This document shows, piece by piece, positions 24,539-38,079 of a DNA stretch of 64,000 nucleotides (its first letter is position 1; the number at the start of each line of letters is the position of its first letter). The notes beneath the pieces are model-generated. The model made no database searches, was not told the DNA's origin, and saw only the letters and a program-made list of their open reading frames with translations. Location: positions 309,507 to 373,506 of the forward strand of contig NW_003101680.1 of assembly GCF_000003855.2 (NCBI RefSeq), written 5' to 3'. The DNA is from Blastomyces gilchristii SLH14081 (lineage: Eukaryota; Ascomycota; Eurotiomycetes; Onygenales; Ajellomycetaceae). The position numbers and the translations under genes were made by a program.

Positions 24539-24818
24539 TGTAAGAGGCCTACGCCGAATAAATCAGTATGATATTGATAGGTCTTATATAACAAAGAGAA
24601 AAACATTAGAGAAGAAAAGAAAGAGAAAGTGTGAGAATCAGTAATTGAGATGAATATTTATACATGTACGCAGTGGCGTACACAGTGGAGCTTTGAGATG
24701 AAAGAATAGGAATTCTGTAGGTTTTCAGCCGAGGATCAGTGACTGAGAATCAGAATGATAGAAATCTGTGAAGTGTAATGAAATAATCTATATGATTGAT
24801 CAGGCGCAGCTTATCACA
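24539..24818 (-). repeat. Gypsy-1 3' LTR (copy 3)
   Basis: Starts TGTAAGAGGCCTACGCCG and ends TTATCACA. A polypurine tract (GAAAGAGAGGGACTAA on the minus strand) immediately precedes it in element sense. Confidence 0.9.
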
Positions 24819-24829
24819 TTAGTCCCTCT

Positions 24830-27800
24830 CTTTCAGAAGCAGTTCTCAATGGTCAAGAGCTACTGTTTCAGATAATACAGACCTCAGAGTTCAGATTGAT
24901 TGATCATAGCTGACTCATTTCATGAGATATTATCAGCTGCAGCTGCAGGGTCTCTCATTGAAAATATTCTCAATCTCTCATTCAAGCTCATTATCTTCTT
25001 CTATAATGCCTGGCAGCTGTCAGTCAGAAGTCAGTTGAGAAGAGAACAGGTCAGTGATAACACAGCAGAGCAAGCTTATGTAAAAGACATCATGAATCTC
25101 TGATAATATGTCAAGATGATAGTTGTGACTATCTAGAACTTTCATCACTTTATACTTAATATAACAGTAATTCACTGTATAAGATGAACATGTAATCTGT
25201 ATATTCTTAAGATTCAATTACACAAGATCTTCTATCTTATACGCTCTGCAGAATCTCATCAGATATTGATTTAATCTTCTTAGTCTTATTTAGTACTTGT
25301 CATAAAGGCTTCTGCTCAGTTATGAGCATCTCAGAGTTTTATCACTATATTATCAGTGATCTGAATTGAACTGTAGAGATTCAGTGTGAACTGTATAATC
25401 TCTAGAAGATCTAACATCTTCATGTGATAACTATGTATAAGAAAGAACAGACTTATATCTGTTAAAACAGCATCTCAATCATTGATAGTGACCTCTGTGT
25501 GTAGAAGAAGATCATATCAATCATCTTATAAGTGATTACAGAACTTATAAAGATAATTTTTCACAGTCTGAATTGTCTGTTCTGATATGTTATCAGTCTC
25601 AGAGTGATAGACAGTTGACAGACAGTGTGTAATCTTGAGAACTTGACAGATTGTTGTTCAGAAAGTACTTACAAATTGACAGCTCTGATCTGATACTATA
25701 GATCTTGATAATTCATGCATCTGATAGAACAGGCTCTGTAGAAAAGCTGCAGTAACTTGTTCAGTATTCATCTTATTATAAGATTTCAATATTACATCTT
25801 TGCTTAATCAATTCATAATAATCAGAATGTTTCTATAATTCTTACTCTTAGATAGATTAACAGTGAAGTCAATCACTATATCTTGTCAGATTCTATTAGA
25901 GATATTGAGTGATTTTAATAGATCTTTTCTACAGTTCTTTTATAAGATAATAGAAGAACAGTGATTGTAATTTCAGACAAAGCATCTGATACTATTTAAT
26001 ATCTCAGACTAGTAGAACTCTCAGAAGATCATTCTATACAGTTATTCACAGTCTGAATAATCAGTTATATACAAATCATGCATCTCTTATATTATTCAGA
26101 TGTATAAGAGTTCAGAGTGAGAAACTCAGTATCATTTATAGAATTATAAAGTGTTATTATCATTGATTGAACATTCTGAGATATCAGTTCTTATATATAG
26201 TTCTGAAGAAAATCAGAGTACTTCTTGATATACTACTTCAGTGAGAGTCTGAAGAAGTTCATCAGTCTGAGCTACTGTATATCACAGTTCATTCAGTGTA
26301 GAGAAAGTGAAGATATTAATATCAGTATCAGTTCAGAGAGTAAGTGTTCTAATTAAAGAAGTATATATAGTGTCATAAATTATTCTATCTTAGTTAATCA
26401 ATATCTTCAGATCTAAGAGCCAGTGCTCTCAGTTCATTCAGTGTATATCTATCACATTAAACAGCATATCTTGTTCTCATTGCAAGAGAGTGTCTGTCAT
26501 CAAGTTCTGACTGTCAGAGCAGTAGTGTATTATAAAATGAAAGCAGCTTAGAAATTCAAATTATTATATCTATCATTCAGTGAGTTTACAGGTGATTATA
26601 AAGTACTTGAGATTCTTATAATCTATGATTATCTCAAATTCAGAGATACTTCAGAGTTCAGAGTTTCATTCTTCTAGATAGTATACAATTATAAGAAGTT
26701 TCTTATCATAGATCTCATAGTTGTATTCAGCAGGACTCAGTTTCTTAAACATAAAGATGTATAATTATAAGACATCTTTATCATTATATTGCAATATAGC
26801 TTCTTCTGTGACATAGTCAGAGAAATCAGCTTCAATAACTGTCTTATGATCAGGATTGAATGTTATCAGTAGAGAGGTATTAATGAATATCTTCTTCATT
26901 TATATAAATACAGCTTCAGTGTCTACTGATCATTAAAATACTGAGTCTTTCTTAGTGAGTTCTGTAAGTGATCTCATAATATCTGAGAAGTTTTATATAA
27001 ATCACTGATAGAAGTTAGTGAATTCAATAAAGCTTTATACATCTTTCACAGTACATGAAGTCTCTCACTTGAGAATAGTAGAGACCTTCTCAGAATTCAT
27101 TTAAATTCACTTATCAGCTTCTATGATAAAATCTAGGTATTTTGTACTCTTGACTTTGAAATTATACTCATTAATATCTATTAATAGTTCTGTCTCTCAT
27201 AATCATTGTAATATCTTTTACATATATTCTTGATATTCTTTTCTGAATTTGTCAGTGAAGATGAGAATGTTATCTAGATATACAGATACAAACTTATTAA
27301 GTAAATCTCAGAGTACTCAGTTGATATACTTCTGAAATATACTGAGAGTATTACTCAGTTCAAAGAGTATGACTACTTATTCAAAGAGATCATAATATGT
27401 TCAGAATGCTGTAAGTCATTCATCTTCTTCAGTGATATGAATCTTATAAAATACAGTAATGATATCTAGCTTTATAAATCATTGAGCTCATCTGATATAT
27501 ACTAGAATTTCATTGATGAGAGATAAGAGATAATAATCTTTCTTTATCAATCTATTCAGATCTTGATAGTTCACACAGAATCAGAGTTCTTCATCTGACT
27601 TCTTTGTAAAGAGAATAGAAGCTGCAGCAGAAGAGTTGTTAATATATATGAATTCTTTATTCAACAGATCATTGAGTGTCTTTCAAAGAAGAAGAAGTTC
27701 ATCTTGAGACATATTATAAAGAGGGCCTTACAGTGACTCAGAGTTCTTATTATCTCTCTTTTCTAACTTGATACTGTGATTCACTTCTGAGTCTCATAAA

Positions 27801-29800
27801 GAAGATATATTCATAATGTTGTCTTGTCAGAAGACATCTAGATATTCATAATATTATTGAGAGAGTTTTGTGTGAGAATCTGTTATTATAGTACAGGATA
27901 ACTTTTCTAGAGCTTTCTTGATATCAGTCAGACTGACAGAATAGATTAATACATAATTCTACTGTCAGTGACTTTGTCAGTGACTCTGTCAGTAGTTTTG
28001 ATAATGACTTCTTTTTCAGAGCATTTCATAAGTGTTGACAGAGATCTGTTTAAGATTTATAGTCTTATGAATATCATCTTCATGAATTCTATCATTATTA
28101 GAAAATATTCAGCTCCTATTTTAAGTATTTAATAAAATATCTTATTCAGATAGTCAGGCAAGTTCTAGCATGAGATTATAGTCAAGATTCTCAACTTCAT
28201 ATAAATAGACATCTTCATGTTAATGTTCTTCAACATCTATGTTTGGTTTCATCATGTAATTAGTGTGAATGTCTTTTAGATCATCAAATTCTGCAAGAAG
28301 TCAGAGTCTTGATAAGAGAATACACTGAAGGTTATAATATCTTATGATTGAAGATTTAATCATTGCATAATAACATAGACTGCTCTCTATCATGACTTTC
28401 ATATTATACATATTATCTACTACAGTAGATACAAGAATCACATTCATTGTCATTTTCTCTTCAAATTGTCATTATTCAATCTCTTCAAGCTTCTGCTTGC
28501 AAATTTGAACAGAAGCTAATCTTTTCCCTGTTTCATTAAGGTATTCTCATAGTTATCTTTCAAATCCTCCTCTAATGTAATGTGATTGACACAGACAGAC
28601 GCTGATTCATTCTTTGAACAAGAAGATACATAGATCAATCAACAGTTGAAAGCAATGTGTCTCAATTAGTTACAGTTGATACACACTTCTTGTTAACATT
28701 GATTGATGACTTCTTCAGAAGTGATCTCAGGGACTTGAAAGCCTGTTCAGACAGCAGAGACTCTTACTTATGTATAGACATTCAAGTCTACTCAGTTTAT
28801 AGTATCTGCATCATTGTTATTATTTCTCAGCACAGGTGTGTAAGTGTAATATCTTCTATCACTGTTCTGTATACTCTTGAGCTTGATAAGATGATCATTC
28901 AATGTTCGGAGCTGTGTGCAGAAATCTTCATAAGTCTGATCTTTGTCTATACTTACAAGAGCCTGTAAGAGTTTGAAAGTTAATGTCTTTTTGAGCATAC
29001 TAATCTTTATTTGATTCTTTCAAGATTGATCATCTGCTTCTAGAATCTTGATGTTAAAGTCAGAGATGAATGTTGTAAGAGAAGTGTTTCTCTGTCAGAT
29101 ACTCTGTAATCAATCTAACACTTTCTATTACATGATAGTGTCTCAGAATAGAACATCAAGATATTTTATAATATTATCAGATATTCACAATGCTGATTCA
29201 CATGCTTTCATTCATGAATGAAACTTCTGTTTCATGTGATTCTTCAATCATTCATTGATATATTAATCTTGATTGATTAACAAACTGATGACATCTTCAT
29301 CTACACTCAGTTTTGTGAGCATTTTCATTCTTTATGATGAATAGAGAGTGAGATCAGAAGTATTGAAATATGTAAGAGTATCTAAGTATTCTTTCAGTGC
29401 TTTTATATTTGATTCTGTAGATGTTGAAATTGCATGAGTTTCTTATTATGATAATTGTTAAATCTCTTCATATTAGTATTGTTGAGTTGCATGCATATCA
29501 GCTATTTATTATTATTGTAATTTCAACATTACTCAGAGTCACTGTGACATTGTGTCTATACTCATGTTTAAGAGTTCTCTCATATTATCATTAGACATGA
29601 TTATATCATTTGTTGAATGTGTGATATCTGTGAAATCTGAAGAAGTATAATCATATGAATATCTCATATATCTGAGGTGTCAGAACTCTCAGGTCTTTCA
29701 CTGATATTCTCTTTATAAGATCTTGTTCTCTTCATAAGATCTTGTTGCAGAGCCAGGACAACTAGCAAGCAAGCTTCTATCTGAGAACTCAGTGTTTACT
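24830..29800 (-). pseudogene. Gypsy-1 gag-pol polyprotein with chromodomain, decayed (copy 3)
   Basis: From right to left: gag with a zinc knuckle at 28642-28683 (C-x2-C-x4-H-x4-C, all four ligands kept), protease near 28350, reverse transcriptase about 26990-28000 with YLDNIL at about 27268-27290, RNase H about 26580-26990, and integrase about 25220-26500. The last part contains VLDSHNYHLDILSEIHDVF and a following acidic chromodomain-like segment at about 24890-25020, typical of chromoviruses that tether to chromatin. Trp codons are mostly TGA, so the gene is dead. Confidence 0.82.
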
Positions 29801-29900
29801 TAACTGTTTGACTGTTTCTCTATTTCTTACACATTGTTACATATTCAGATATCTCAGTGAGTAATTATTTCTAATAAGAAGACAATGAACATTTTTCTAG

Positions 29901-30208
29901 TGTAAGAGGTCTATGCTGAATAAATCAGTATGATATTGATAGGTCTTATATAACAAAGAGAAAAACATTAGAGAAGAAAAGAAAGAGAAAGTGTGAGAAT
30001 CAGCAATTGAGGTGGATATTTATACATGTACACAGTGACATACACAGTGGAGCTTCAGAGTGGAAGAATAGGAATTCCGTAGGTTTGAGGATCGGCGACC
30101 GAGAATCAGAACAGTAGGAATCTGTGAAGCAACTGAGAATCGGAACGGTAGGAATCTGTGGAGTGTAACGGAATAGTCTATATGATTGATCGGGCGCAGC
30201 CCGCCACA
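29901..30208 (-). repeat. Gypsy-1 5' LTR (copy 3) with a tandem duplication
   Basis: Ends CCCGCCACA. Within it a segment of roughly 28-35 bp around GAGAATCRGAACRGTAGGAA is present twice (about 30095-30165), which the 3' LTR lacks. As LTRs are identical on insertion, one changed afterwards or the element recombined. Confidence 0.88.
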
Positions 30209-31209
30209 ACTGATCAAGAACTCATTATTAATATTAATATTAATAATTTAATAAAGTAACTGATTAATTGTACATTCAAGAAGATTATTACTAAGTGAAA
30301 AAAGAAGTCTCAGACTGATTATGTAACTGTGAAAAAGAATAAGAATAAAGATAAGAATAAAAGCACAACTATATAAAAGTACATTCACTGTAAAAGATAT
30401 GAATATACTGTTAACAGGTGTTTTATCTTACACTCTGATAAAAGAAAAAAGAAGATGAACAAGAATAATAATAATAAAAAGAAAGAGAAGAAGAATGACT
30501 TAATAAGTTTCTAATTAGCAGTAAATGCAGTAATTACAAAGATTGAGTTCTATTTCTCTTTCACAGTCACTGAGAAATCATTCTCTAGATCTTAGTATTT
30601 GAATACATGTGTAAGTCTGAATATGATAAGTGAGCTTCATTCTTTTTTAAATATTAAATCTTTTAATAATAACATCTCTGTCAATTCTGTGACTGAGAGA
30701 ACTGAATTTATCAAGAAGATTGAAACTATCATCTTGAAAATTGAGAGTAATAATATTAACTTACAGAATATTCACTATATTTCTAATATTACAGTTAACC
30801 TGCTCTCATTTATAAAGCTTGAAGATCAGAGATTTTAATTTACATTGTCTTTTACTATTCTCTTATTTTTTATTTGCAGAGTTCTGAATAATATCATTTT
30901 TCATACAGTTCAGATCACTTAGAACAATATATATAAAGTCACTAAATGAGAGTTTAATGAGAATCTCAATCATTTAAACAAGGCAGTTAAGTATATTGTG
31001 ATGATATCTCATGAGTATAATTTTAACTGAAAAGTTGATTTTTCTGTGACTGCTACTACTACTGTTAATAATATTAATTCTACAGTTCTGAATATAGGTT
31101 TTAAAAATGCAAAGATATTAAAAACTCTTTTAAACTGATATTATAATCTCAGTCATATTCACACTGATGCTATAATTACTATAATCAAGAATTCTTATAC
31201 TGAAGGCAC
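30209..31209 (+). pseudogene. Copia zinc knuckle, protease region and integrase N-terminus, decayed
   Basis: A gag knuckle with the C-x2-C-x4-H-x4-C spacing is read near 30390-30440, with the first Cys and the His both changed to Tyr. A protease region follows and ends with ISNITVNLLSFIKL (about 30780-30830), the usual copia LYVPxLxxNLLSV block. A gag-pre-integrase motif LGHIHTDAI-like segment lies near 31140-31190. The frame then runs into the hAT at 31210 and resumes at 46143. Confidence 0.8.
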
Positions 31210-31818
31210 TAGACTGACTGTGTGATTATGTCTGAGACCAGGATCAAACTTTACAGTTATTATATTGCCTAAAAGCATTACTTCTGATCATGATTTATAT
31301 TAATTACATTGATCTCAAAGCATGTTATTTCAAATATTAAAGGTCTCAGATTCACTTTTCAAATAAAAATCTAGTCTCAGATAAAGAATATATTTCAATT
31401 CTTAGTTATATTTTTCTTCTGATCTCATTACTGAGAATGGCATTAAATGAGACTATGAAATCATTTCTCACTTACATAATATCATAACATAGTACTCATT
31501 TATTGAAAATTCAATAGAGAGTGTTACTAAATATCATTAATTTTCTAAATACAGATTATAATTCATATAATTTTAATTATGACAACAATATAAAATACAA
31601 AAAAAACAAAAAATAAAAAACAAAACAAAAACAAGAAAAAATCACAATGAAAAAAAAAGAGAAAGAAAAAAAATAAAAAAATAAAAGAAAAATAAAAAAA
31701 TAAAAAATAAAAATAAAAAAAATCAAGATTGCAGAGCTGCAGTACTCTTAAAATACTTACTTCTCAGAGTCTTTATAATATTCATCATTAACTGTGTATC
31801 TCTTATAGTGAGAGTAAT
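31210..31818 (+). repeat. hAT left terminal region with A-rich low-complexity tract
   Basis: It matches 50582-51170 over its whole length. After the inverted repeat come about 370 bp of AT-rich sequence, then an A-rich tract (about 31580-31725) made of A runs broken by single C or T, then about 90 bp of normal sequence. No coding. The homology stops near 31815, where the truncated Gypsy-1 begins. Confidence 0.82.
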
Positions 31819-33719
31819 GAATTTATATCTGTATATCTCAATAACATTCTCATCTTCACTAATAAGTTCTGGAAAGAATATTAAGAATATATATGAAAAG
31901 TATTATAATAACTACAACAAGCAGAACTATCAATAGACATAGACAAGTGTAATTTTGAGATTAAAAGTATAAAATATCTAGGCTTTATCATAGAAGCTGA
32001 TAAGAGAATCTGAATAAATTCTGAGAAGATCTCTGCTATTCTTGAATGAGAGGCCTCACACACTGTGAAAGATGTACAAAGCTTCATCAGATTCACTAAC
32101 TTCTATCAGTGATTTATGCAAAACTTCTCAAATATTGTGATATCACTTACAGAACTCACTAAGAAGAACTCAGTATTTCAATGATCAGTGAACATTAAAG
32201 CTGTATTTACATAGATGAAGAAGATGTTCATTAATATCTCTCTTTTAATAATATTCAATTCAGATTATAAGACAGTTATTGAAGCTGATTTCTCTGACTA
32301 TGTCATAGAAGAAGCTATATTATAATATAATAATAAAGATGTCTTATAATTATACATCTTCATATTCAAGAATGAGTTCTGCTGAATACAATTATAAGAT
32401 CTATGATAAAAAACTTCTTATAATTGTATACTATTTAGAAGAATAAGACTTCAAACTTCAAAGTGTCTTCAAATTTGAGATAATCACAGATCATAAGAAT
32501 CTCAAGCACTTTACAACTATCTGTAAACTTATTAAATAATAGATATAATGATCTGAGTTTTTAAGTTGCTTTCATTTTACAATACAGTATCATTCTGACA
32601 GACAGAACTCAATGACAGATACTCTTTTATAATGAGAGTAAGATATGTCTTCTGATGTAACAGACATTCATTGAATGAACTGAGAACATCAGCTCTTAAA
32701 TCTGAAGATATTGATTGATTAAGATGAAATAACTTATAGCACTATACACACTTCTTCAATTACAACACTGTCTCTTTAAACTGATATTAATACTAATATC
32801 TTCACTTCTTCTACACTGAATGAACTGTGATATACCGCAGTCTAGACTGATAAACTTCTTCAGACTCTCACTGAAGCAGTATAATAAGAAGTATCTCAAT
32901 TTTCTTCAGAATTACATATAAATACTGATATCTTAAAATATTCAATTGATGATAATAATACTCTATAATTCTGTGAATAATACTGAGTTTCTTACTCTGA
33001 ATCTTTACATAGTTGAATAATGTAAGAGATGCATGACTCATGTATAACTGAATATCTGAGTTGTAAATAACTGTATTAAATGATCTCTCAAGAATTCTAC
33101 TGATCTGAGATATTAAACAGTATCAGATACTTCATCTGAAACTGTAATTATTATTTCTTCATCATCTTATCAAAGAATCATAGAAAAGATCTACTAAAAC
33201 TGGTTAATATCTCTGATAGAATCTGATAAGATGTGATAATTAACTTTACTATTAATCTCTCTAAGAGTAAGAGTTGTAAGAACATTCTGATCATCATTGA
33301 TTAATTGAGTAAAGATGTGATATTGAAATCTTGTAATAAGATAGATACTGAACAAGTCACTGAAGTCTTTCTACAGAGCCTGTTCTATTGAATGTATGAA
33401 TTACTGAGATCTATAGTATCAGATCAAGACTGTTAATTAATAAGCACTCTCTGAACAAGAATCTGGCAAATTATTACAATTATATACTATTTGTTAACTG
33501 TCTATCACTCTGAGACTGATGATATATCAGAATGAATAATTCAGACTGTAAACAATTATCTTTATAAGTTCTGTAATTACTTATAAGATGATTGACATGA
33601 TCTTCTTCTACATACAGAGATCACTATTAACAGCTGAGATGCTGTCTCAACAGATATAAGCTCATTCTTTCTTACACACAGTTACTATATAAAAGTATTA
33701 AATCTTCTAGAAATCACAT
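31819..33719 (+). pseudogene. Gypsy-1 reverse transcriptase to integrase fragment (copy 4)
   Basis: The first codons give the reverse transcriptase motif as YLNNILIF, both catalytic Asp lost. Next comes KCNFEIKSIKYLGFIIEAD (about 31940-32010), then a SCTVKDVQSFIxFxNFY block ending near 32110. RNase H is read at 32250-32530 and the integrase N-terminal half thereafter. Trp in the I-L-E-W segment is TGA (32047-32049). The fragment ends at the LINE target site TTCTAGAAATCACAT. Confidence 0.82.
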
Positions 33720-34105
33720 TATTATTATTATTATTATGATTATTCTTTAATTATAGATGTATGCAGTCAGAGACTATGACATCTACCTGAGAACCTTTAG
33801 ATCTCAGGGTTTTTCCTATATCTATAGAGTTAACTATTATACATTTATCAATTTCAGATATGCAAAATCAGAAAATTCCAGCTCAGAATACAAAAACTGT
33901 TTACAAATTGCAGTATTTCAACACCTTCTGATACTTTGAAACCATTTGAAAATATCATGACAAAGAAAAAGAGAACATAGTCTTAAAGATAAACACATTA
34001 AGTAGATAGATAGAAAAGAACAGAAAGAAACAAGTACAGTAAAGAGAGACTATAATAAAACAAAATTATTAAAAGATAGTGTATAGCTGTTTTAACAGAC
34101 TATAT

Positions 34106-37100
34106 CTAATCAATTTCCACCTCTTCATATTCAGATACTTCTGAATTCAGTCATTTTCTTATAGCTGCTTGAGTTTCTGAAAGAAAGTCTATTAAGTATT
34201 TAATTCCTGTCTCAGTTGAGAATAAGAACCTCATATTTAATTGATTTAAATCATACTTCTTCTTTAATCTGACTCTGAGACTATTGTATAATGCACAATG
34301 CATTACAATATGCTCAGAATTTTCATTCACATTGCAGAATGAGCACTCTGTTGAATCAAATCTGTCATCAAATCTTTGTATATAGGATTTGAAATAATCA
34401 TATTCTAGTTTCAGCTGAATTATAGATGAGAATATTTTCTTTTTACATTTAATTGAACAAGATTTCCACTTTGGTTTTGTCTCAAATCTTGAATAATGTA
34501 TACTCTTCTTTTGTTTCTGCCAGCTTTCATTTCACTTGTTTAAACAAGATTCTTTTATCTTTCTCTTTATGAAAGATCAGGACACTGTTTTTTGAATAGA
34601 TCTGCTTAATTCTGAACCCTTTTTTACAGCTGAATCAGCCAATTCATTGTCATGAATATTCATATGAGCAGAAACCTAATGTAGATGAATTATCAGTTTT
34701 GATGTTCTTCTCTTTTGAATTTTTAAAACAGAGTTTAAAATCAGTTCAAGATTCATTTGATCATTATAAATCTGACTATTTCTAAGTCTTTTTAAAGCAG
34801 CTTGACTATCAGAGAATATTCATGCCTCTTTCAAACTATTTCCTCTTTTATGAGATTTTATTTCAATGAGTTTGAAAGCTTTCACTATTACAAATAGTTC
34901 AGCATCAAAGACTTCAGATTCACAGCCTAAATTCCAGAAATCTGAGATAAAATTGATATTATCTTCAGTATAAGCAATGCCTGCGCCTAATCTATTCAAA
35001 TGCTCATTTTTTGAGTCATCTTAGTAAATCAGAATAGAGTCATTTATATTGATTGTAGAGATCTTCTTCAAATACTGTTCATATTCTCTCTCTTTAGATA
35101 GTTCACTTATTTATAAGTCTATGAGAGATTTCAGCTTTTCTCTTCAGAGAGATATCTTCTCATGATTAATTTTCTCAACATTTAATGAAGAAAATTGATT
35201 CTTAATAAGTGAACATAGTCTATACAGTTGAGAGGGCATTTTCTTTAAAGCATTATTCTCATTTCAATCAAGGAATCTATTTCAATCCAGTTCATTTCCT
35301 GAGTTAACTGATGAAAATGAAGAAGAGACTCTTTCTCTGATTATATAATTTAAGCTCATCTTCATGACTCTCAGAGCATAGTTTATACAGGCCTTTTTAA
35401 ATTGAATAGCAGGAGATGAAATTGAAGCTTCAATTTCCATTGGTTTAATAGGAGATGATTTGAATACTCTCAGAATTCTTCTCAAAGCTCTGTTTTGTAG
35501 ACTTTGAAAGAGTTCAGTGAAGTTATCTTGATTGTTTCATCAAACTTGAACTTCATAATCAGCTACTGAGATAATACAGGCTATGTATAACTGTCTCATA
35601 GCCTGAAAGAATAGACCTCTCTCAGTATTTGATAGTCTGATTATACTATTCAGTAGTCTCTCTGCCTTGATGATTCTTTGTTGAATATGATATTTAAAAT
35701 TCAACTTGGAGTTTAACCATACTCCTAGCCATTTGACATTCAAACTGGGTTTAATCTCTTTATTCAAAAGAGTTAGACTTAGTTCTTTCTCATTAAATCT
35801 GGAAAAAAAGTGAATTAACTCAGTTTTATTCATATTAAATTGAATTAGATTGATATCTGTTCTAACAAAGATTTTCTTTACTGCTTTCTCAATCACTTCT
35901 AAATTCTCTTTGATTGTCTTTGAACTGTAGAGTAAATCAATATCATCTACATAACTTAAAGATCTCACTATTTTCATCTCTCTATTCTTGAATAGATATG
36001 CAGTGTATATTGCAAATAAAACAGGTGAGATTGAAGATTCTTATGATACTTCTATTTTTATTTCAGTTTTATCTTGTTTTCTTCCATCAAAGAATAGTTG
36101 TATAATTCTTTTAGACATAAAACAATTAACTCATTTTATTAGAGAAAGTGACAGTTTTAACATCTTCAAAGTTTGAATCATCTTAGACTTTGAAACATGA
36201 TCAAATGCATCTTTTATATCAATAAAAACTGCAGTTGAGACCAGGTCTTCATGCTTTGCTACTTGAACATCATGAATAACTGAAAGAACAGTGTCAATTG
36301 CAGAACATTATTTTCTATCTCTCATTTATTCATTAAATAGAAGAGAATCACTAATAGAGCTTATAAAAGATAATCTAGTAGCTATTATCTTTTCTAGAAT
36401 TTTCCTCAAACAGTTCAACAGAGATATTACTCTATATAACTTAGAAATTGAAGCTTTTCTATTAGATTTTGCAAGGATTACTCCAGTAGCTTCTCTCCAG
36501 CATTCAGAGTGATACTCATTTTTTAAGAGATTGAAAAAGAGCTCAAAATATTCATTCTTCAAGTAGAAATATTTGTTTTGAATAATTAAGTAATTAATTG
36601 AATCAGGCTCTGCAGCAGTCTTAATTGAACTTGAGAATATTGCTGACTCTAGTTCATCACATGTAAGCTCAGATCATTCCCAGTTATTTTCATCAATATA
36701 TTTATGAAATGACATATTCTCCTCTTCTAAATATGATGAGTTTTGAAAGAGAATTCTTATAAAAGCTTAACATTTTTCCTCAAAAGAGTTTGCTGTATAC
36801 AATACATTCTGAAATTCATATTCTAAGGTTGAAAGCTTTGCTACACTTCTTGTTTTAGTATAGTTGAAGGCTTTAAAGACTTCTTTTTCTTATACTTCTT
36901 CAAGAAATTTATTCCAGCAATCTGTTTTGACTCTTTTAATATCTGAAAAATATTCATTTTGAATAGCTTTGAACTCTTCATTAGATATTAAGTTATTCTT
37001 CCAATCTCTCTTAGCAGCGACTAATTGCTTTTTTTTAGAAGTGATATTCTCATTTCATCAAGATTTGAAATACTTAGAAGACTTTTTCTTTGAAATATTT

Positions 37101-38050
37101 TCTCCAATACTTGTTAGAAGAATAGATGTAATCAGCTTTACTCTATTCTCAAGCATTTCATTTGAGATATCTTGACTTTGATTTCAATAGAGCTCACTCT
37201 GTCTTTCAGATTTCAGCTGTTTTACTCTTTTTTCAACTGCTTTTCAATCAGCTTTTTCAAAGTTATACTGATTAGAGAGAAGAGGATTTTCACTTCTTTG
37301 TTTTTCACTCAGTTCAATATCAAATTGAATGATCTCATGACTCAATCCTGAGGTTTCATTTAAATCAATAAATCAGTTTATAAGTCTTTTTTCAATTAGA
37401 TTTTGTGACATGAAAGTTAGATCTATAATAGATTTCTGTTTCATATCTTTTCTAAAGAATGTTTATTGATCAGACTTGTTAACTAAATCTATTAAATGCT
37501 CAAAAGTTCATTCAATCAGTTTATCTGCTCTTACTGCTCTTGTGCACTCTGAGTTTTATCAGAGATAATGTGCATTGAAGTCTCCTGCAATTATAGAGTT
37601 TTTTAAGAGAGTTATATTCAAAAATCCTCTATCAATTGTCCAGGTACTGTTGTTTTCTTTCAATGACTTTTCATTATAGATATTTATAAGTTGACTAGTA
37701 TCAAACTCATTCTCTTTATCTATAATATCACTCACTAGAATATCAGAGTCAGATATGATATCAAATCTCAAATTAAATTGATATCTTGATCTTTTTCTCT
37801 CATAGATCACTACTCTTGATTTTATCTCAGATTTTTCAGGAAGAAAGAAGTAATAGCTTGAATGAGAAATGATGTACTTTTACTCAGTATCAAAGTTTGA
37901 TTCTTAAAGAAGTACAAAGTCAACTTTTTATTCAAATGCAATCTGAAGACAAGAATAAATACAATTTGAGTTTCTATTCACATTATTTTAAATAAATGTG
38001 ATTTTTGAAGAGTTTTTAAACTTTTTTTGTTATTTTTATTGTATATTCAT
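34106..38050 (-). pseudogene. LINE ORF2: endonuclease, reverse transcriptase, RNase H, zinc knuckle
   Basis: It would encode about 1314 residues for target-primed reverse transcription. The ATG at 38050 is 30 bp after the ORF1 stop. An APE-type endonuclease is read at about 37400-38050, with the signature IIAGDFNAH near 37560-37590. Reverse transcriptase at about 35500-36700 keeps an intact YVDDI (35939-35953). RNase H at about 34640-34960 contains DAELF, DSQAAL and HMNIHDNELAD. A knuckle CNVNENSEHIVMHC-like segment is near 34280-34340. The end is YEEVEID-stop at 34106. In-frame stops remain, for example TAG for Trp at about 34674, so it is not functional as it stands. Confidence 0.87.
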
Positions 38051-38079
38051 ACTAAAAGAGAGTAGAGATAGAGTAGAAT

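Larger units (their letters stand above)
24539..30208 (-). mobile_element. Gypsy-1 copy 3: complete 5.67-kb Ty3/gypsy chromovirus
   Basis: LTRs at 24539-24818 (280 bp) and 29901-30208 (308 bp) enclose a full coding region. The flanking 5-bp duplication is ACTGA (24534-24538 and 30209-30213). It inserted into the copia gag gene. The two LTRs differ in length because the 5' LTR carries an extra repeat unit. Confidence 0.93.

Noticed and set aside
31580..31725. Poly-A tract as a retrogene tail
   Set aside because: The same A-rich tract occurs at the same place in the other hAT left terminus (50955-51075), so it is part of the transposon.
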